Assembly (NCBI GenBank): GCA_002633005.1
Contig: NMRA01000578.1
Location: forward strand, 142,067-196,728
Direction of reading: 5' to 3'
From: Phoronis australis
Taxonomy: Eukaryota; Phoronida; Phoronidae
DNA length: 54,662 nt
Part shown: positions 31,711 through 44,446 of the stretch, one piece after another
Layout: every line of letters begins with the position of its first letter
Position numbering within the stretch: position 1 is the first letter of the stretch
Made by a program: the position numbers and the translations under genes
Notes under the pieces: generated by a model
What the model was told of the DNA's origin: nothing
The model's database searches: none
Seen by the model: only the letters and a program-made list of their open reading frames with translations

Positions 31711-32429
31711 TCTTGAGGTTTTCTGAAAATACAAAGCACAAAACAAATAAGGCCAAAACATAGCTGAATCTGGTCTCTAATTTGTTTTGAAGACTGAGTC
31801 AGTGATGCGATATTTTTTAATTGCTGGACAATCCCCCTGAGACAAATGAGGAAAAAAATATGAGGGATTGTATTTTTTGTTTCACTCATCCTTGGCAAAC
31901 CAAGGCGATTCAGTTCTCGCTTACCCTTGCGTATGTGTCTTTGTCCAATTTTCCAACAAAAATGATACCTTGGCTGATGTGAGCGAGCGATTTTTTAGTC
32001 GGTGAGCTCGGGTCTCAAAATGAGTCGGTGTGCAGACCAGAGCTAACTACATCCCTTTTTATCCAGCTAGTATCAGAGACAATAAGTGTCACACAAAAGA
32101 CTTTTCAGAGACATTAACCTAAGTCAAATGAAGCAAGTGTATGGTGTAAATGAAAATATGAAAAAAATAAAATATCCAGAGATCTACATATATGTTGTAG
32201 AAACATAACAACAAATACTCGTGTTCCGCAGTGTGGGAATTACTCACTGAATTGCCAGCCGCTGCACTCCCGCAAATCGATAGCTGATGATCATCAGCTT
32301 TAGGAGGAGAGGTTATGTAATAGGGAGATGGTCACGCTGTCAGAGACTAATCGTATTATTCACTTTTACCACTCCATAAAGAAAATAATAAAAGTTTAAA
32401 GTTGCCGCATTCATCAAACTAGGAGACAG

Positions 32430-32620
32430 TGTAGGCCTACGTGGCTCAATGGTTTGAACACAGAAATCCTGTTTGAGAGAAGTGGGTTCGAATCCTGACT
32501 TTGAAAGTTTACTTGCTGACAATCGAGCATTGCACAAAGGTGTCTCCTACTCCTCAGAGCTTGGTCTTACTAGTAAACGTATCCAGTGGAGTGACTGAGA
32601 AGCAATTTCTGGGGAACTGC
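32430..32620 (+). mobile_element. tRNA-derived SINE-like sequence
   Basis: TGGCTCAATGG (32442-32452) matches the RNA polymerase III A box and GGTTCGAATCC (32485-32495) is a perfect B box, 32 bases apart as in tRNAs. Acceptor-stem and anticodon-arm pairing are poor, so it is a tRNA-derived repeat head rather than a tRNA gene. The body beyond the B box is unrelated to tRNA and its 3' end is unclear. Confidence 0.55.
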
Positions 32621-33263
32621 TTATATTATGATTAGAAAGTGTTTATTAAAAGTATTCAAGGTCATTGGCCTAAAGTACAAATACAGAAATTAAAGTTACA
32701 ATACTAGAGAGGTACAATCATTTCTTTATGTAACGATGATCTCATTTTATAAGTGTTAATGTTATTATCAAACTTGACAATGTATCAACTCAAAGAGAAG
32801 TGTATATCTATAAAAAAAAATTCAAAAGAGCCTCTGAATTGGGCATAAATCAGAAAAAAAATCCAGATGTGCAGCAAAATACTTGTTGAGTTTGCTAGTA
32901 CCAAAAGTCAAATTCTTATGAAATTACAGGTACGCCTTACCTGGTAATATTTAGCTTCTTTTTACCTTTTTGAAACAACAACGAACCAAGTCGTCTGTCA
33001 TCTTAAGCTCACAGAAGACCTAATGATGTCACACTATATTAGCTGTGACCCGAATGCTAGCCAATGAACCAAGGTGGCACTCAACAGTTTAAGCTAGGGC
33101 CACGACTAATTTGCAGTCCAAAATAGTTTAGGCCAGTCGTGGGGGCTGTTTGAGGTAGGCATTGCACGTAGGCTCAATGAATGTGGTTTGTTTGTATTTG
33201 TGAACATGTTTGAAATAAGAAAAGACCATTTGCTCGGCTGTAGCAGCACTCTTCTTCAAGATG

Positions 33264-33277
33264 GCGCCCCCTGTTGG
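33264..33277 (-). promoter_or_regulatory. CTCF-core-like motif
   Basis: GCGCCCCCTGTTGG is the reverse complement of the CTCF core CCACNAGGGGGCGC with one mismatch. It lies about 1.55 kb upstream of the lectin A start codon and points towards the motif at 20549-20566 in convergent orientation. It partly overlaps a YY1-like AAGATGGCG (33259-33267). Sequence match only. Confidence 0.3.
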
Positions 33278-36200
33278 ATTTGTACATTGCTGGGTAGCGA
33301 CTGAGAAATCGCCATCAGATTTTAGGTAGCCCTAAAAGAAGCCAGAATTGCAAGAAAAACCAGCTGGTTGACTTTTGGGCCACATTTTTGGAATCTGTAG
33401 GAAGTTTACTTTCAGAATCTAATATTGGTTTTTGTCGGCAGGGAAGTGGTGGTGGGGTGAAGGTACCGATTTTGCGTTTTTCTAATCCCTTATTTCTTAG
33501 CCTACCTTGCTTTTCAGTGGGAGTGATAGGGTAAAAAACACTAGAGAGAATAAAATTTTGTGTTCATCTGTAGGATTGGTGACGTGAAATGCCTCAAAAC
33601 TTTTCATTTTTTTCATTCAGTTCTCGCCAGAGTGAACTGAAGGGTGACGAGTCCATGGACATGTGTTCAAATAGGCAAAGCGTTCCTTGTTAGAAGTAGT
33701 CTGTGCCCCCAAGTGAATGCAAGTAGTTTACGAGGTCACTGCCAGGTGAAAAATGCAAATGACGGAGTGACAAGCGAACAGTAAAATGTCGAATCCAAGT
33801 AAATGAGTATTTTGAAGGGCTTGATTTCCGTGCAGTGATATTCGCCGTATCATTTTGGCTACACATTTCTTCAGGCGATCTTAATTTGAACGTGTGCACG
33901 TCAGTGATTGATGTGCAAAGAGAGTGTCTATGTTCCTCAATAAATTCTGTAGGCTACATTACGGCGTCTTCCCGTTACTCCCAACTTGTTCGATTCTACA
34001 GCCCAACAACAAGTAGGGAAGATCACCCCTGTAGCCAATATCTTAGACGACTGATTAACTCCATTCTGGCATTTATGGTTGGAGGCACCCGTGTTCTCTT
34101 TTGTTCAATAATTGCTCTAATCTCCCATCAGATCCTATCTAGCCTGACTGGGCTGTGCTACTAAAAATGAAAGTTAAGTTATAGCATATTTGGACATAAA
34201 CCAATAGCATTTCGGAATTCCTTGTCAAATGCTGATCATGTTTAGTTTTTGAATCACCAAAATCGCCCAACTAAAACAGAAGCTAAGACAATACATTCTG
34301 CCAGGTTTCAGTAACCCTTTGAAGCCTGGGAGATAATTAGTCTGCTTGTTGTCATACGGGACAAAAGACTGTGCCGGGCAGTTAACAAAGGATGTTATTG
34401 CACGTTCAGAAGTCCTCACGCCTTGGAAAGCTGCTGAACGACATAACGCCGTCATGCGTTGGATACAGGGATGCCGGGTTTACTGACTATATTCAAACAA
34501 AAACCGATTGAAATCATAAAAAAATCGTTTTTCATTCATGCTACTCGGGCGTCAGAAGTCACGATATTCACGATCTCACTAATCATTCGCTGTAGAACTT
34601 AACTACAAAACCACCGGGAAGTGAACAGGCGATGTGTGTACTCAAAGCAGATGAGAACCGTTGACAATTGTCACCGTTTCCACGACATCTGTATGTTCCA
34701 CTTGTGATGGAAAAATAGGGAGTCTAGGTGAGTACTCGAATTTAAATTCCCAGTTATCACAAGACCCACGTAGGCGAGAAATTGTCATACAACATGACTA
34801 TGAGTACAATGGAACAATACCCAGGGCACTACAAACCTGTGGGATGGTTGGCGGTCAAAAGGGCTCGGCTAAATTAGCATAATGTACTAAGTACAAAACA
34901 CAAAAGAAATGTACAAAAAAGCACAAAAGGCATGGAGGTACAAAAGTAACAAAATTGGGGTGGAGATAAATTTAGGCGTGGGAATGTGAGGTATGAAAAA
35001 TGTGTATCGGGTTAAGCGACAAGTGTGCTTCACAGTTGAGTCCCAGTAATGGTTTGTACCGTGAATTATTTAAAAACGAAACATTATTTTCAAATAATTC
35101 ATCGTGTATTTCGGTCTTAACTACATCATCGCTCACGGCTTTCACGTACCACTCATGATCACTTTGGCAGCCGAATTTTCCTGGTGTTAAACTAAATTAC
35201 ATCGAAAAGTAGCGCCTTCACCTTTTCTGAGAAAGACATATCAGTGGTTATTTAATAAAACAAATATATATCGATGCCTTGGGCGCATCATATGATATGG
35301 ACTTCAGTGCCAGATTGCATGAAGCAGTTCCACATAAGACTCAAATAAGTTCCCTAAATCTACTGCGCATTTATGGACTTGTGAAAACACTGGTTGAGTC
35401 GCTAAGTCAATGTTTTTGATACAAATCGAGGGTGAATTCTACATTGAATTCTCAATATAATTGGAAATAAGTTTGGAGCTTTTCATGCACCACCTCTAAT
35501 TTAAGGAATAAGTCATAATTATTTTGATTGAGTTAGTGGCTCAGTTTTTAGCTATATTATTAGAAACTGTCACTCAGAAAAAGAGGAGATCATGATGAAG
35601 ATAAAATGATAAAAAAATATTACATCTTTGAGTAAAGAACAAAACAAATACGCAAAAGACTGAGGGGACTTAGTCGAGTCCCTGCTTGGGACTGTTTCAT
35701 GCAACCAACCACAGGAGCGCAACATTGCTTTCCCTCTATCTACATGACTTGATATCATCTCGGGATCGGTCCATATTTGACTTGGCACCGAGGCTAATAG
35801 GGGAGCGTATCATATTGGCGCTCTCTAGAGCAATGAGAACACGAAAGTGGGTTCCGATTGACCCTGACTCATACTTCGTGGATAGAAATTGAATTACTAC
35901 GTAATGGTTCATCAATATACAAGTGGAAGAATAAATTTAACTGTCTGTCCATCTGATTAGTTTAAGTTCACTTATTCATTTAAGGTTTTCGACACTGGCT
36001 GGAATCGAAATTTTCCAGCTTTATCGGCCACAGCCACTGGTTTTGTCTCGGTCTTTCTTCGCAGTTGGGAATACATGTATTGTAATACGATGTCTTAATT
36101 CATCCATTGCTTTTTTAAAAGGTTTGCCTTTTTTCGTAAGATATTATTGCATCTCATCCGACAGCAGTAGAAATTTGCAGGAAAGATGTTAAATCGCTTT

Positions 36201-36786
36201 TTATACCAGTAGGTTGAATCCTCCCGACAGCATTACGTACGGGATAGGCCGGGTGGGGCTGATCGCTTGCCCACCAAAGACCTGATCGCCGTCTGGCGGG
36301 CTAATGCATTTCACCTATTTCGAATGTAACCTATTTGCTGCTTTTCAGGTGCCAAAATGGGATAACGAGCCTTCGACTTCCGGCAAGGTTGTTCTCTCTC
36401 GACCCACGTGACCAGAAAGCACCATTAAGATCGCTCTGACATTTGTAGATTGTTGACTTAAAAATATTGACTTCTGGTTATTTTAAAACTTTATGATTTG
36501 TCCAAACATAAACTATAATAAAGAAAAGATATCAATACGTCGATTATCTATTTTAACACTGTCGGAAAAATTCGCAAAGTTCTGCAGAAAAATATTGCTA
36601 TAAAGACTCGCATGATCTGGTGAAGAAAGACATTTATAACTTGGAAGACAGATTCCTATGTAAAAATAACTTTTTTAGACAACTGGCTACGGTTTTACAG
36701 GGAATAAAACAAAATCTGAGAATTCCTAAAGCTTGAAAATGACGCCACAGTAAGTCGTGGCTATTCTTCTCAATGCAGCGTCTGAC

Positions 36787-37024
36787 CATGCGCGCACCCA
36801 TCATGGGAACGAGCCCCACTATTAGGCGAAGTGGGCAAAAAGGTTCGCCTTAGAGGAAAAACCAAAAAAGTAAAAAACGAGACAAATGTCCACTAAAAAG
36901 CCAGGAACTACCAAATTCGGTGAATTCACAATTCATTGCTCTGAACTTACCCCGTGAATCTTAGTAAAAAGTTCATATTCTCAAAAATACGAGCTCCCCA
37001 TTTTTCAGCCTGGGTGCGCGCATG
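36787..37024. mobile_element. MITE family M3 (CATGCGCGCACCCA ends), copy 1
   Basis: Ends CATGCGCGCACCCA and TGGGTGCGCGCATG are perfect 14-base inverted repeats; 238 bp. The interior phrases GGCGAAGTGGGCAAAAAGGT and ACAAATGTCCACTA recur in the copy at 43645-43821. Open frames overlapping it are not genes. Confidence 0.78.
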
Positions 37025-40000
37025 CTGTTTATAGTTTGTCGGTTCTTCTTTGTAAAGGTGCTACATAAAATCCCTCGGCATAGCTGGACTGTTTGCAAAA
37101 TAACCAGAATTAAATATGAAATTTTCAAAATAATTTGTAGGACTGCACCAACAAAATGGCCGCATCAGCTCAGCAGCAATGAATTTCACTTTGTAGGAAT
37201 TGCCAATAGAAAACCTAAATACGAATTGTTCCAGTTTTAGTTACGTACCTAGATTAATGAAGCACTTACGGTGTTATTTAGTGTTGAATTTGTGTTTCAT
37301 TTGGCGTGGAACTAGTTTTCAATTTAAACATTGACAATAATTTATGAAGACGATTTATCAAAAAGCAACTCAGTAAACAAAAACAACATGTATCTGAGGA
37401 CGACAATATCCGAAGGCAAGTGTGTGAAAAAGCACTACATAAAATGGATAACGACCAAAATGTGCCTACAAGATATAATTTTTTTATCCTTACCAAGTTG
37501 AATTCTTCGCAGTCAGAAGCTATAACGACAACACTCTTCCCTGTGACGTTCCCTTTTATCTGCTTACCAAAACAGGGTTTGATGAAACTTATTGTAAAGC
37601 TGACTTGTGGGTTGTGTGGCAAGTGTTGCTACACTCAAAAACTCGTCGGTGTACATGCGACACGCTTGAGAGGTCACGTGTCCCGAACAATGGCGGCTAT
37701 CATGCATTACTTTTTGAATAAATGAGTTTGTTTTGAAATGAAACCTTTTCATACTTGTAGTGCTTGAAATCGTTAATAGAGGCGTTTGTCCACTTGCAGG
37801 GTTGGGTATTTGTGATAGATATGCGGACAGCAGAAAAACATCAATGAGTCATATCCGCCGACTGGACTGGATAGAAAGAAATACGACCATCGCAAACTCT
37901 GTTTTAAAAATCAGCACAGGAAGTAGCATTTATGGTTCCCTGTAAATACATGGGCTTAATGCTGTACATTTTAGAGTATTTCCTAGCTTAAGGTGATGAA
38001 CAAAGTTTTAAGATTATATTCAAATTGCTATCAAAATACTATATATTTTAGTAAGTATTACTGACACGATGTTAAGTCGCCAACGATATCCAGTTAGGAT
38101 CATGCTCTCCGGCTGTTTAGCAAACCTCTCGCTTATTGTATATATTGTAACAAAAGTCTCTGAAACATGAAGTTTTGAAAAAACGGTTTTCATGATATAC
38201 GAGTCCACGGTTTAGTTTGAAAATGCAGTTAGGTAGAGAAAACAAACCAAATCACGTGCGTATCCATGTAAGTTGACGGGAGAGTAAGAGCTGTTGAAAC
38301 TACAAGTATCGAAAGTCTACTAGATTGTCAAATGATTGTTATTGTGCAAATCCCGAACTATTCAGAATTATAGCAAGCATTTTTCCCCGAGAAGCACGTT
38401 AGTGCTCGATTTTGAAGTGCTTTTAAAAATGACGATGATTTTGGTCTTGGTACGAAAGCTGGTACTATCTGTGTAAACGTTGTTGAAGTACACAATACTC
38501 TCACCATAGACTACAGTACATGGACCGCCAACTCCTTATATTTTCAATGGACGAAATCCGTTATCTTACGCATAAGCAGTGACGTCATTATTCACCAGCG
38601 ATACCTTCTCTCTGACACAGCGCTACCTATACTGAAAAGTGGCCCTGTGGAAACATGATGAACGACACACGGTATTCCGTGTGTGGGCATCAATGCGCAT
38701 GCTTGGTCGGAAGTTTACCGATCACATCGTCACCGCTTGCACACACCCTCTATGCACTGTACTTGTTTAGACTTAAGCCACTTGAGCGGGGTTTTCCTTG
38801 ATTTTGTTTACTTCGATTACTGCCCGTTGTAAAAAATTGCATCTATTCAAGTCAAAGGTGGTAGCCATACTACGTAACAGTAAACTGAAAGGAGTTTCCC
38901 AGAATGTTATGACGTCGGTTTCAATACTTTAACCAATGAAAAGCCATGTTAAACAACATTCCACCGCGCTACCTTTCGTGTATAGCGATACCAAGCAGAT
39001 ATAGCGCGCATTACTTACGTCGTCTGCTAATCATGGTCATTTCGTCAGGATTTGGATTGGCGATTTTGCCCTACTCACATCAGCGCTTAATTAAATTGAA
39101 CGCCCGTAAAACGTGAACTTCTAAAATAAAGCTCAAATTTTAATAGTAGTATTAAAATACTCCAGAAATAACCACCAGGCCTACTCAAAAACCAATTTCG
39201 CAGTTCAACAGCAGTTTACTTGACGACGCTCGAATGCTCACCGGTGCCTCTCAAAATGTCTGGACTCTTCTGTTAGAAGATCTTAAAGAACATTTCAATG
39301 CCGAAATAATTTTTTTTCGTTGTACTAGATAGTAAAATAGATGGAAGAATTTACCGTCACAACACACTAAGCGAAAGCTGAGCTTTCTTTGTTTCGAGGG
39401 TGGCGACTCCTCTAGGATATTTGGCAAGGAAATGTGGGAGTTGCGAATCTGTGTTGCCTATAGTCTAAGCTCTCACTTAAAATTCTAAGTGTAAAAGGAA
39501 CCTATGCTTTGTTGCGAAGTTCTTGACTTAGTAAATGCAAGTTGCACGATGCTCAGAATTTGTCGTTTACGGGTCGACAGGAAACGTATCAGAATTTAAG
39601 TACCCGAGTTGCATGTTAAATATGCATGAGAATAAACTGATGGTGCACTTAGCAGTTTCCCATGGTTGTGTCTCCTGTGTCAACTTAAATGCTGTCTCTC
39701 CAAGTCCTGAAGCTCCATATCATGTCTATTGAACGCCATTGTTTCCTGTTGAAATTTCAATCCCGAGCCCCTTAGTTGTTAGTTGTGTTGGGGTCCCAGA
39801 TTCGGGCTGCCGAGGAGGGTAGTAGCCCCAGAAAGGGTTCACGAGATCCTATGACCCCCCCACAAGTATAAACGCTGGCTTCGTTCATTTGTATTAAGTC
39901 GAGTATTTTACTTTCTTAAGCAAGAAACGAAAGAATGAGAAAGGGACACAAAAGATATAAAAAGACAGCTTACATGGCCTGGCTGACATTCTTTTAACAT

Positions 40001-40456
40001 ACTCACTGTGATACCTCTGGTTTAGTAATTTTTACGCTTGTAATTATAAATGCTCAGATATGCTGGATGACCAAAAGCATTGCATATACCTAACAACGTC
40101 CTTTAAAAAGATTCTAAACCGTTTTTGTGCCACCTGCTGTGATCCAACTAGTAGCGTCTAGTAGATGAAAACGTCAGTCAGCTGAGACACCGATCTTTAC
40201 TGTGTCACAATGATCCTGTCTTTCAATTTAGAGTGGGTCGATCCTATAGCCCACGATAAACTGGCTACAGTAAGTGCGTAATTTATTCTGAGTTTTGAAG
40301 GCAATAACCTAGTGACTTATTTTCGTTTTAATTAGTGTGTGTCCATATCACGTCATTCTTTGTCTACCACACTGACCCAAGAGGCAGGTGAGGACACAAC
40401 GGGTCTTGTGATGAGCGTAACTGGCTATTCCTGACAATGGAGCGGTGCCTATAAAG

Positions 40457-40901
40457 CCAAACGCCGTAACTCCATTCAAGAGTCTATTAAATGCAAGCCG
40501 TTACATGCTTGTAAGTCATTGTATTATATTACTACAATACGTTATTCACTGTAACATTCTTCAACAAGCCCACAATGAGACGCCGGGCATTTTCTTTGAG
40601 CAACGAGAACAAGTGTGAAGTCGCGAGAGTTCTGGGATAGCGGTACTTTCATCTGAGGCGGCCATTTTGTAAATGCGGCGCGCAATACAAATTGCCGCTA
40701 GTCTCGAAGCAGAATATAAGCCAAAATCTTGGCAACAATAGTTAATATCGACTTGATCCTGGAGCTCATTGTAACACGCATGTAGGACAAGGGTTGAAGA
40801 GTGTTACGGTGTATAATGTATTGTAGTAATATATTACAGTGAGCTGCAAGCATGTAAAGGCTTGCATTTAATAGACTCTTGAATGGAGTTACGGCGTTTG
40901 G
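40457..40901. mobile_element. MITE with about 115-base terminal inverted repeats
   Basis: The left arm starts CCAAACGCCGTAACTCCATT and continues through AAGAGTCTATTAAATGCAAG and TTACTACAATAC to about 40572. The right arm (about 40786-40901) is its reverse complement with scattered differences. The unique middle of about 210 bases contains GGCGCGCAATAC. Total 445 bp, no coding capacity. No clear target duplication is seen. Confidence 0.8.
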
Positions 40902-41290
40902 AACGGGTCATCAAGAAGTGTCAATGCCGTCTGTCTTCTTTATAGACACTCTTGTAGTATTTTTTGTGGTTTTAGTGAATGTGAATGTCTCCAGAAACTT
41001 ATGATTGAATTACAATAACATCTCGGCTTTCCAGATGTAATCAAACTATAACGGTAACTGAAGCTGACGGAGTCTCGAGGCGACCTTGTGACTATCATAT
41101 GCAGATTTAGCCAGTGCTGGATGAAGAAAAACTGGTGAAAAAGACGACCCCATTGTATTCCAAGAGCCTTCAGCGAAATCCCTTTATACCGGGCATGGTT
41201 TTTTTTTTACAAAACTTGCTCAGGCAAATTATGTGAAACTGGAACTGTGGAGGTCGCACTGGGATGGTATCAGAATCGTGAGGTCCGGCA

Positions 41291-41316
41291 ATTTTAGGTC
41301 CTAGCGTTATTGAACG
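41291..41316. mobile_element. MITE family M1, terminal fragment
   Basis: ATTTTAGGTCCTAGCGTTATTGAACG matches the right terminus of family M1 (12159-12310, 24946-25081). The other end is not found. Confidence 0.5.
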
Positions 41317-43644
41317 CTACCTTGAACGTGCTGTTATAGAATTCAAACTAGTTGAACTGAACTGATGCATTTTCTTTTAAGCATGTTACAAAAGTTTTAG
41401 AGCTAACGAGGCTCACAGATAATTATTTTCTTTCAGAGATATTAAAGATTTCGTCTGCATGGTTATTTTCATTTACCGGAATTTTCCGATAAAAAGCGCC
41501 AGGTTGTATATTAGTACACATATGTTATATAACTTAGGTGATGATAACTGTGGGTTATTATATCCGGATACGCGATATGCAAGCCAATTTAAACGCGGGC
41601 GGAGTCATACATAAAGTGTATTTAATCTTCAGAGGGCTAAGCGGTAACAAGTGTTTATATGTCGTTGTGGAATTACGAAAAAAATTTAACTCGTAAAGTG
41701 TGTGTTTATTCCATATAAAATAGCAGCAATTATAAACTAATCAGCATGTGGAACAAATTTAACGTGAAATAACGAATTAACAGAAAAAAGCCGTCTGCTA
41801 CTTGTACTACCCGACCGGCAGTTGGTTGAACAGACGATCTAAACAAGACATTGTGTAAAAGAAAAGAATTACTAGAAAAATTTCATTGAATTAATAAAAA
41901 AATATCATTATAAAAAAATTCTTATAAGCATTAACAACTTTATTTCCTTATTTGACTACTCGGTTAGGACCAGGCCGGAGGTTATGATTTTCGTATTTGG
42001 CGTAGTAACATGTTGTCCATAGCAACGACTCATTCATGATTAGTTAGCCAAATGAGGTCACTGTATCGTTTAGGTTGCATTAAGTTTGTTAAAATTAAAT
42101 TTTTTGGATGATATTCGTCGGATATGTTTATGATTTGTGCTATGTATTTGGTTCAGTTGTCATTAGTAAGATGTTTTTCAAGTGACACAAAAACCAGTAC
42201 AGAATTAGGAGATGTGAGTAACATATAACAACATGAGCTGAAAACAATCACCGAAATTCTTGTGGACTTAGTCTGTCAAATACCGTAATTTTCACGGCTT
42301 TTCCAGGAATATTTTCTCGAGAGAAAATACGGAAAAGTAGTTCTGGTGCCGTATTTTGCGGTGTGTTTAACACAGTTATTTCACGGCCGTACCATCACCT
42401 GTGTATAATAAAATGGCATTGGGTACTGAGTTTATGGGGACGATATTAATTTAGCTCCATTCTAGCCGTCTTTTTGACTACGTCCTCCAAATGACCTATT
42501 CTCACTTCAGTAAAATACCAAGTCTCAAAGAATAGACTGATTATTGCAAGTTAATTGGGTAACTGAGTTTTGCTATTACGTGGCAAAAATTTCCTTTCAT
42601 GATAGCAAAACGGAGCTTTAGACAAAATTTCTGACATTTAGCCTAAAATCACTTTTCATGAAACCATCCCCGCTACATATGCGACCTTCTAAACTGAGTC
42701 TGTAGGTGGCGATAGAGTTTGTGTTATGTAAATGTTCACATGGCAGCTTGATTGACAGTTAAAGCAATGAGATTTAACATCATTTTTGATTCTTCGTAAT
42801 CATCAAGCTGTCATATTACGACTGTAGTGCGATGGTATGTTAACTGACTCACGCAAAAAATGCAAATCTTTGTGAATAATTGTCTTCATTAACACGGCCG
42901 TCGTTATAACTCGTGTCAATAAAAAATTGAGATTGAATCGAGCACAAGTCGCTTTTGTGCTCCCGCACTGATAACCCATATAGCCTTATCTAGAACACTC
43001 CCTTATAACTTCGAGCTACATAGAAAACTGTGTAAGAACTAACTTTCAATATTTATTACCATAATCTAACTGAATGAAATACTAATGATTAACCACAATT
43101 TCAATGACTGACAAGCACTAAGATAAACTTTTTAGCATATTTTGAAATAACTTAAGTATTAAAAATCAATAAATGCTGTGCGATTTCGTTCATAAAGGGG
43201 TCATAACATGTTTCAGGCGTCTGTTATTAGACAAATAGGCCAATATGGTCCCAAAATGGCGATAATATAATCATGAATGAATTACATCAACTGCTCGATC
43301 GATTCAAAAATTGCCCGTAGTCAGATTTTTGTGCGGTGCTAAGCTAAGAAGTTTCAATAATTCATTATTCTGGTTGCAGTTTTTTTGCGATAAATTACTG
43401 CCTCTATCCACGTAGTTGTACTACACGTCCAGGTAAATTATCTACATTCCACCATCACACCATTTTAATTATCTCCACATACGTTTGCCTCATTTAAAGA
43501 CAGCTTTCGATTCTTGCTAAGCTCTGTTACGCGAGATCTCTTGTTTCAGCAGTTCCTGCACCATATCTTCCTCCTCGTCAGCATCTTGAATAGTATACAA
43601 AGAGGTACAAGTTACAAAGAGAGTATAACATGCATGCATAATCA

Positions 43645-43821
43645 CATGCGCGCCCCCATTTGGCGCAGTGGGCAAAAAGGTCCGCCTCAGAGAAACAAAA
43701 AGTCGGAAAGAGTAGAAAACGACACAAAAGTCCACTATAAAGGCAGGAAGTAAAAAAAATTCCAAAGGTCCACATTCTCAAAAATTCAGGCCTCTCCATT
43801 TTTATGCCGAGTGCACACATG
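43645..43821. mobile_element. MITE family M3, copy 2
   Basis: Left end CATGCGCGCCCCCAT and right end GTGCACACATG (a degenerate inverted copy) bound 177 bp. The interior GGCGCAGTGGGCAAAAAGGT, AAAAGTCCACTA and TCTCAAAAAT phrases match copy 1. Three overlapping short frames on both strands arise from it and are not genes. Confidence 0.75.
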
Positions 43822-44320
43822 AATCAGTCCATGCTAAAATCACAGTGTATACTGTCCAACCTACTGTCACAGATTCACTCGTTCCCCCCCCCCCGTTGAC
43901 TATATGTGTATAGTGTGTATACAGATACCTGTATACATTATAGTATGTTTTTACAAATTCACCCCCCCCCTCCCCCTACTCAAGTAGCGTACAGCCGAAA
44001 TCTAAAACTACTACATCTATTGATTAATTGCCATGCCAGTAATTAAAACTCAAGTTTAAAGTGCCTAAATTTTTTATCAAAATCAATCAACTGTTCTTGC
44101 GCTCACTTGTTCAGTTATGTCCTACTGAGAATTCAATTTTAGTGAAAAGTAAAAGCTCTTAGATCAATACTACTGGTTGATGATTGCTAGAACTCGTGAC
44201 CACACGGACGCAGGTAACGTCATTTGAGTGCAGTATGATGTAAGATAGACCAAACTTGGTTTAGCTGCATACTTTATTTTTCAAATTTATGCATAAATAA
44301 ATCAGTTTCAAAATACGTAC

Positions 44321-44446
44321 CCGATATACTACGCCCCCAGAGGCCTCCCCAAAATTTTAGGCGATGTCCTTGGAAAATTCGACACACTTCTTTTTGTGTT
44401 CCAACACACAGCGTGCAGCCTACTGGAGGCGAAGATCTTTTCATTC
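44321..44446 (-). CDS. SUEL lectin gene B exon 4: C-x2-C / WGGLWGR module
   Basis: A 126-base exon with acceptor CGTTACAG| and donor TCGG|GTACGT, phase 1 to phase 1. It encodes GGMKRSSPPVGCTLCVGTQK, then EVCRIFQGH and KFWGGLWGRSIS. The cysteine and aromatic pattern is that of lectin A exon 4 with the linker shortened by two residues. The shared GT, VC, FQ-x-H and WGGLWGR positions with different surrounding residues indicate purifying selection rather than a recent copy. The exon ends at a good donor and the following exon was not found in the 12 kb downstream. Confidence 0.8.

Larger units (their letters stand above)
31711..44320. other. Region between lectin A and lectin B exon 4; exons not found
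   Basis: 12.6 kb that should hold the 3' end of lectin B and the promoter of lectin A. Recognised content: a SINE-like tRNA head (32442-32495), a CTCF-core-like motif (33264-33277) and MITEs at 36787-37024, 40457-40901 and 43645-43821. There is also an M1 fragment at 41291-41316, and poly-C runs at 43884-43894 and 43961-43976. Exon-like minus-strand frames at about 37480-37620, 38060-38170 and 34300-34450 have splice-like edges, but the wrong phase for the lectin gene or no paralogous partner, so they are not called. Confidence 0.45.

Noticed and set aside
32430-32510. Functional tRNA gene
   Set aside because: A and B boxes are good, but stems do not pair as a tRNA; better explained as a SINE head.
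34225-34455. Minus-strand exon-like segment with SFVNCPAQSFVPYDN
   Set aside because: Acceptor poor in pyrimidines and the only donor is phase 0; no partner in lectin A.
37278-37725. Possible exon reading FGKQIKGNVTGKSVVVIASD (minus) with donor TTG|GTAAGG
   Set aside because: Phase 0 donor does not fit the all-phase-1 lectin B gene, no paralogous exon in lectin A, weak acceptor, and the plus strand is open over the same bases.
38020-38208. Minus-strand exon-like segment starting TFVTIYTISERF after TTTCAG
   Set aside because: Good acceptor but no donor in a usable phase and no homology.
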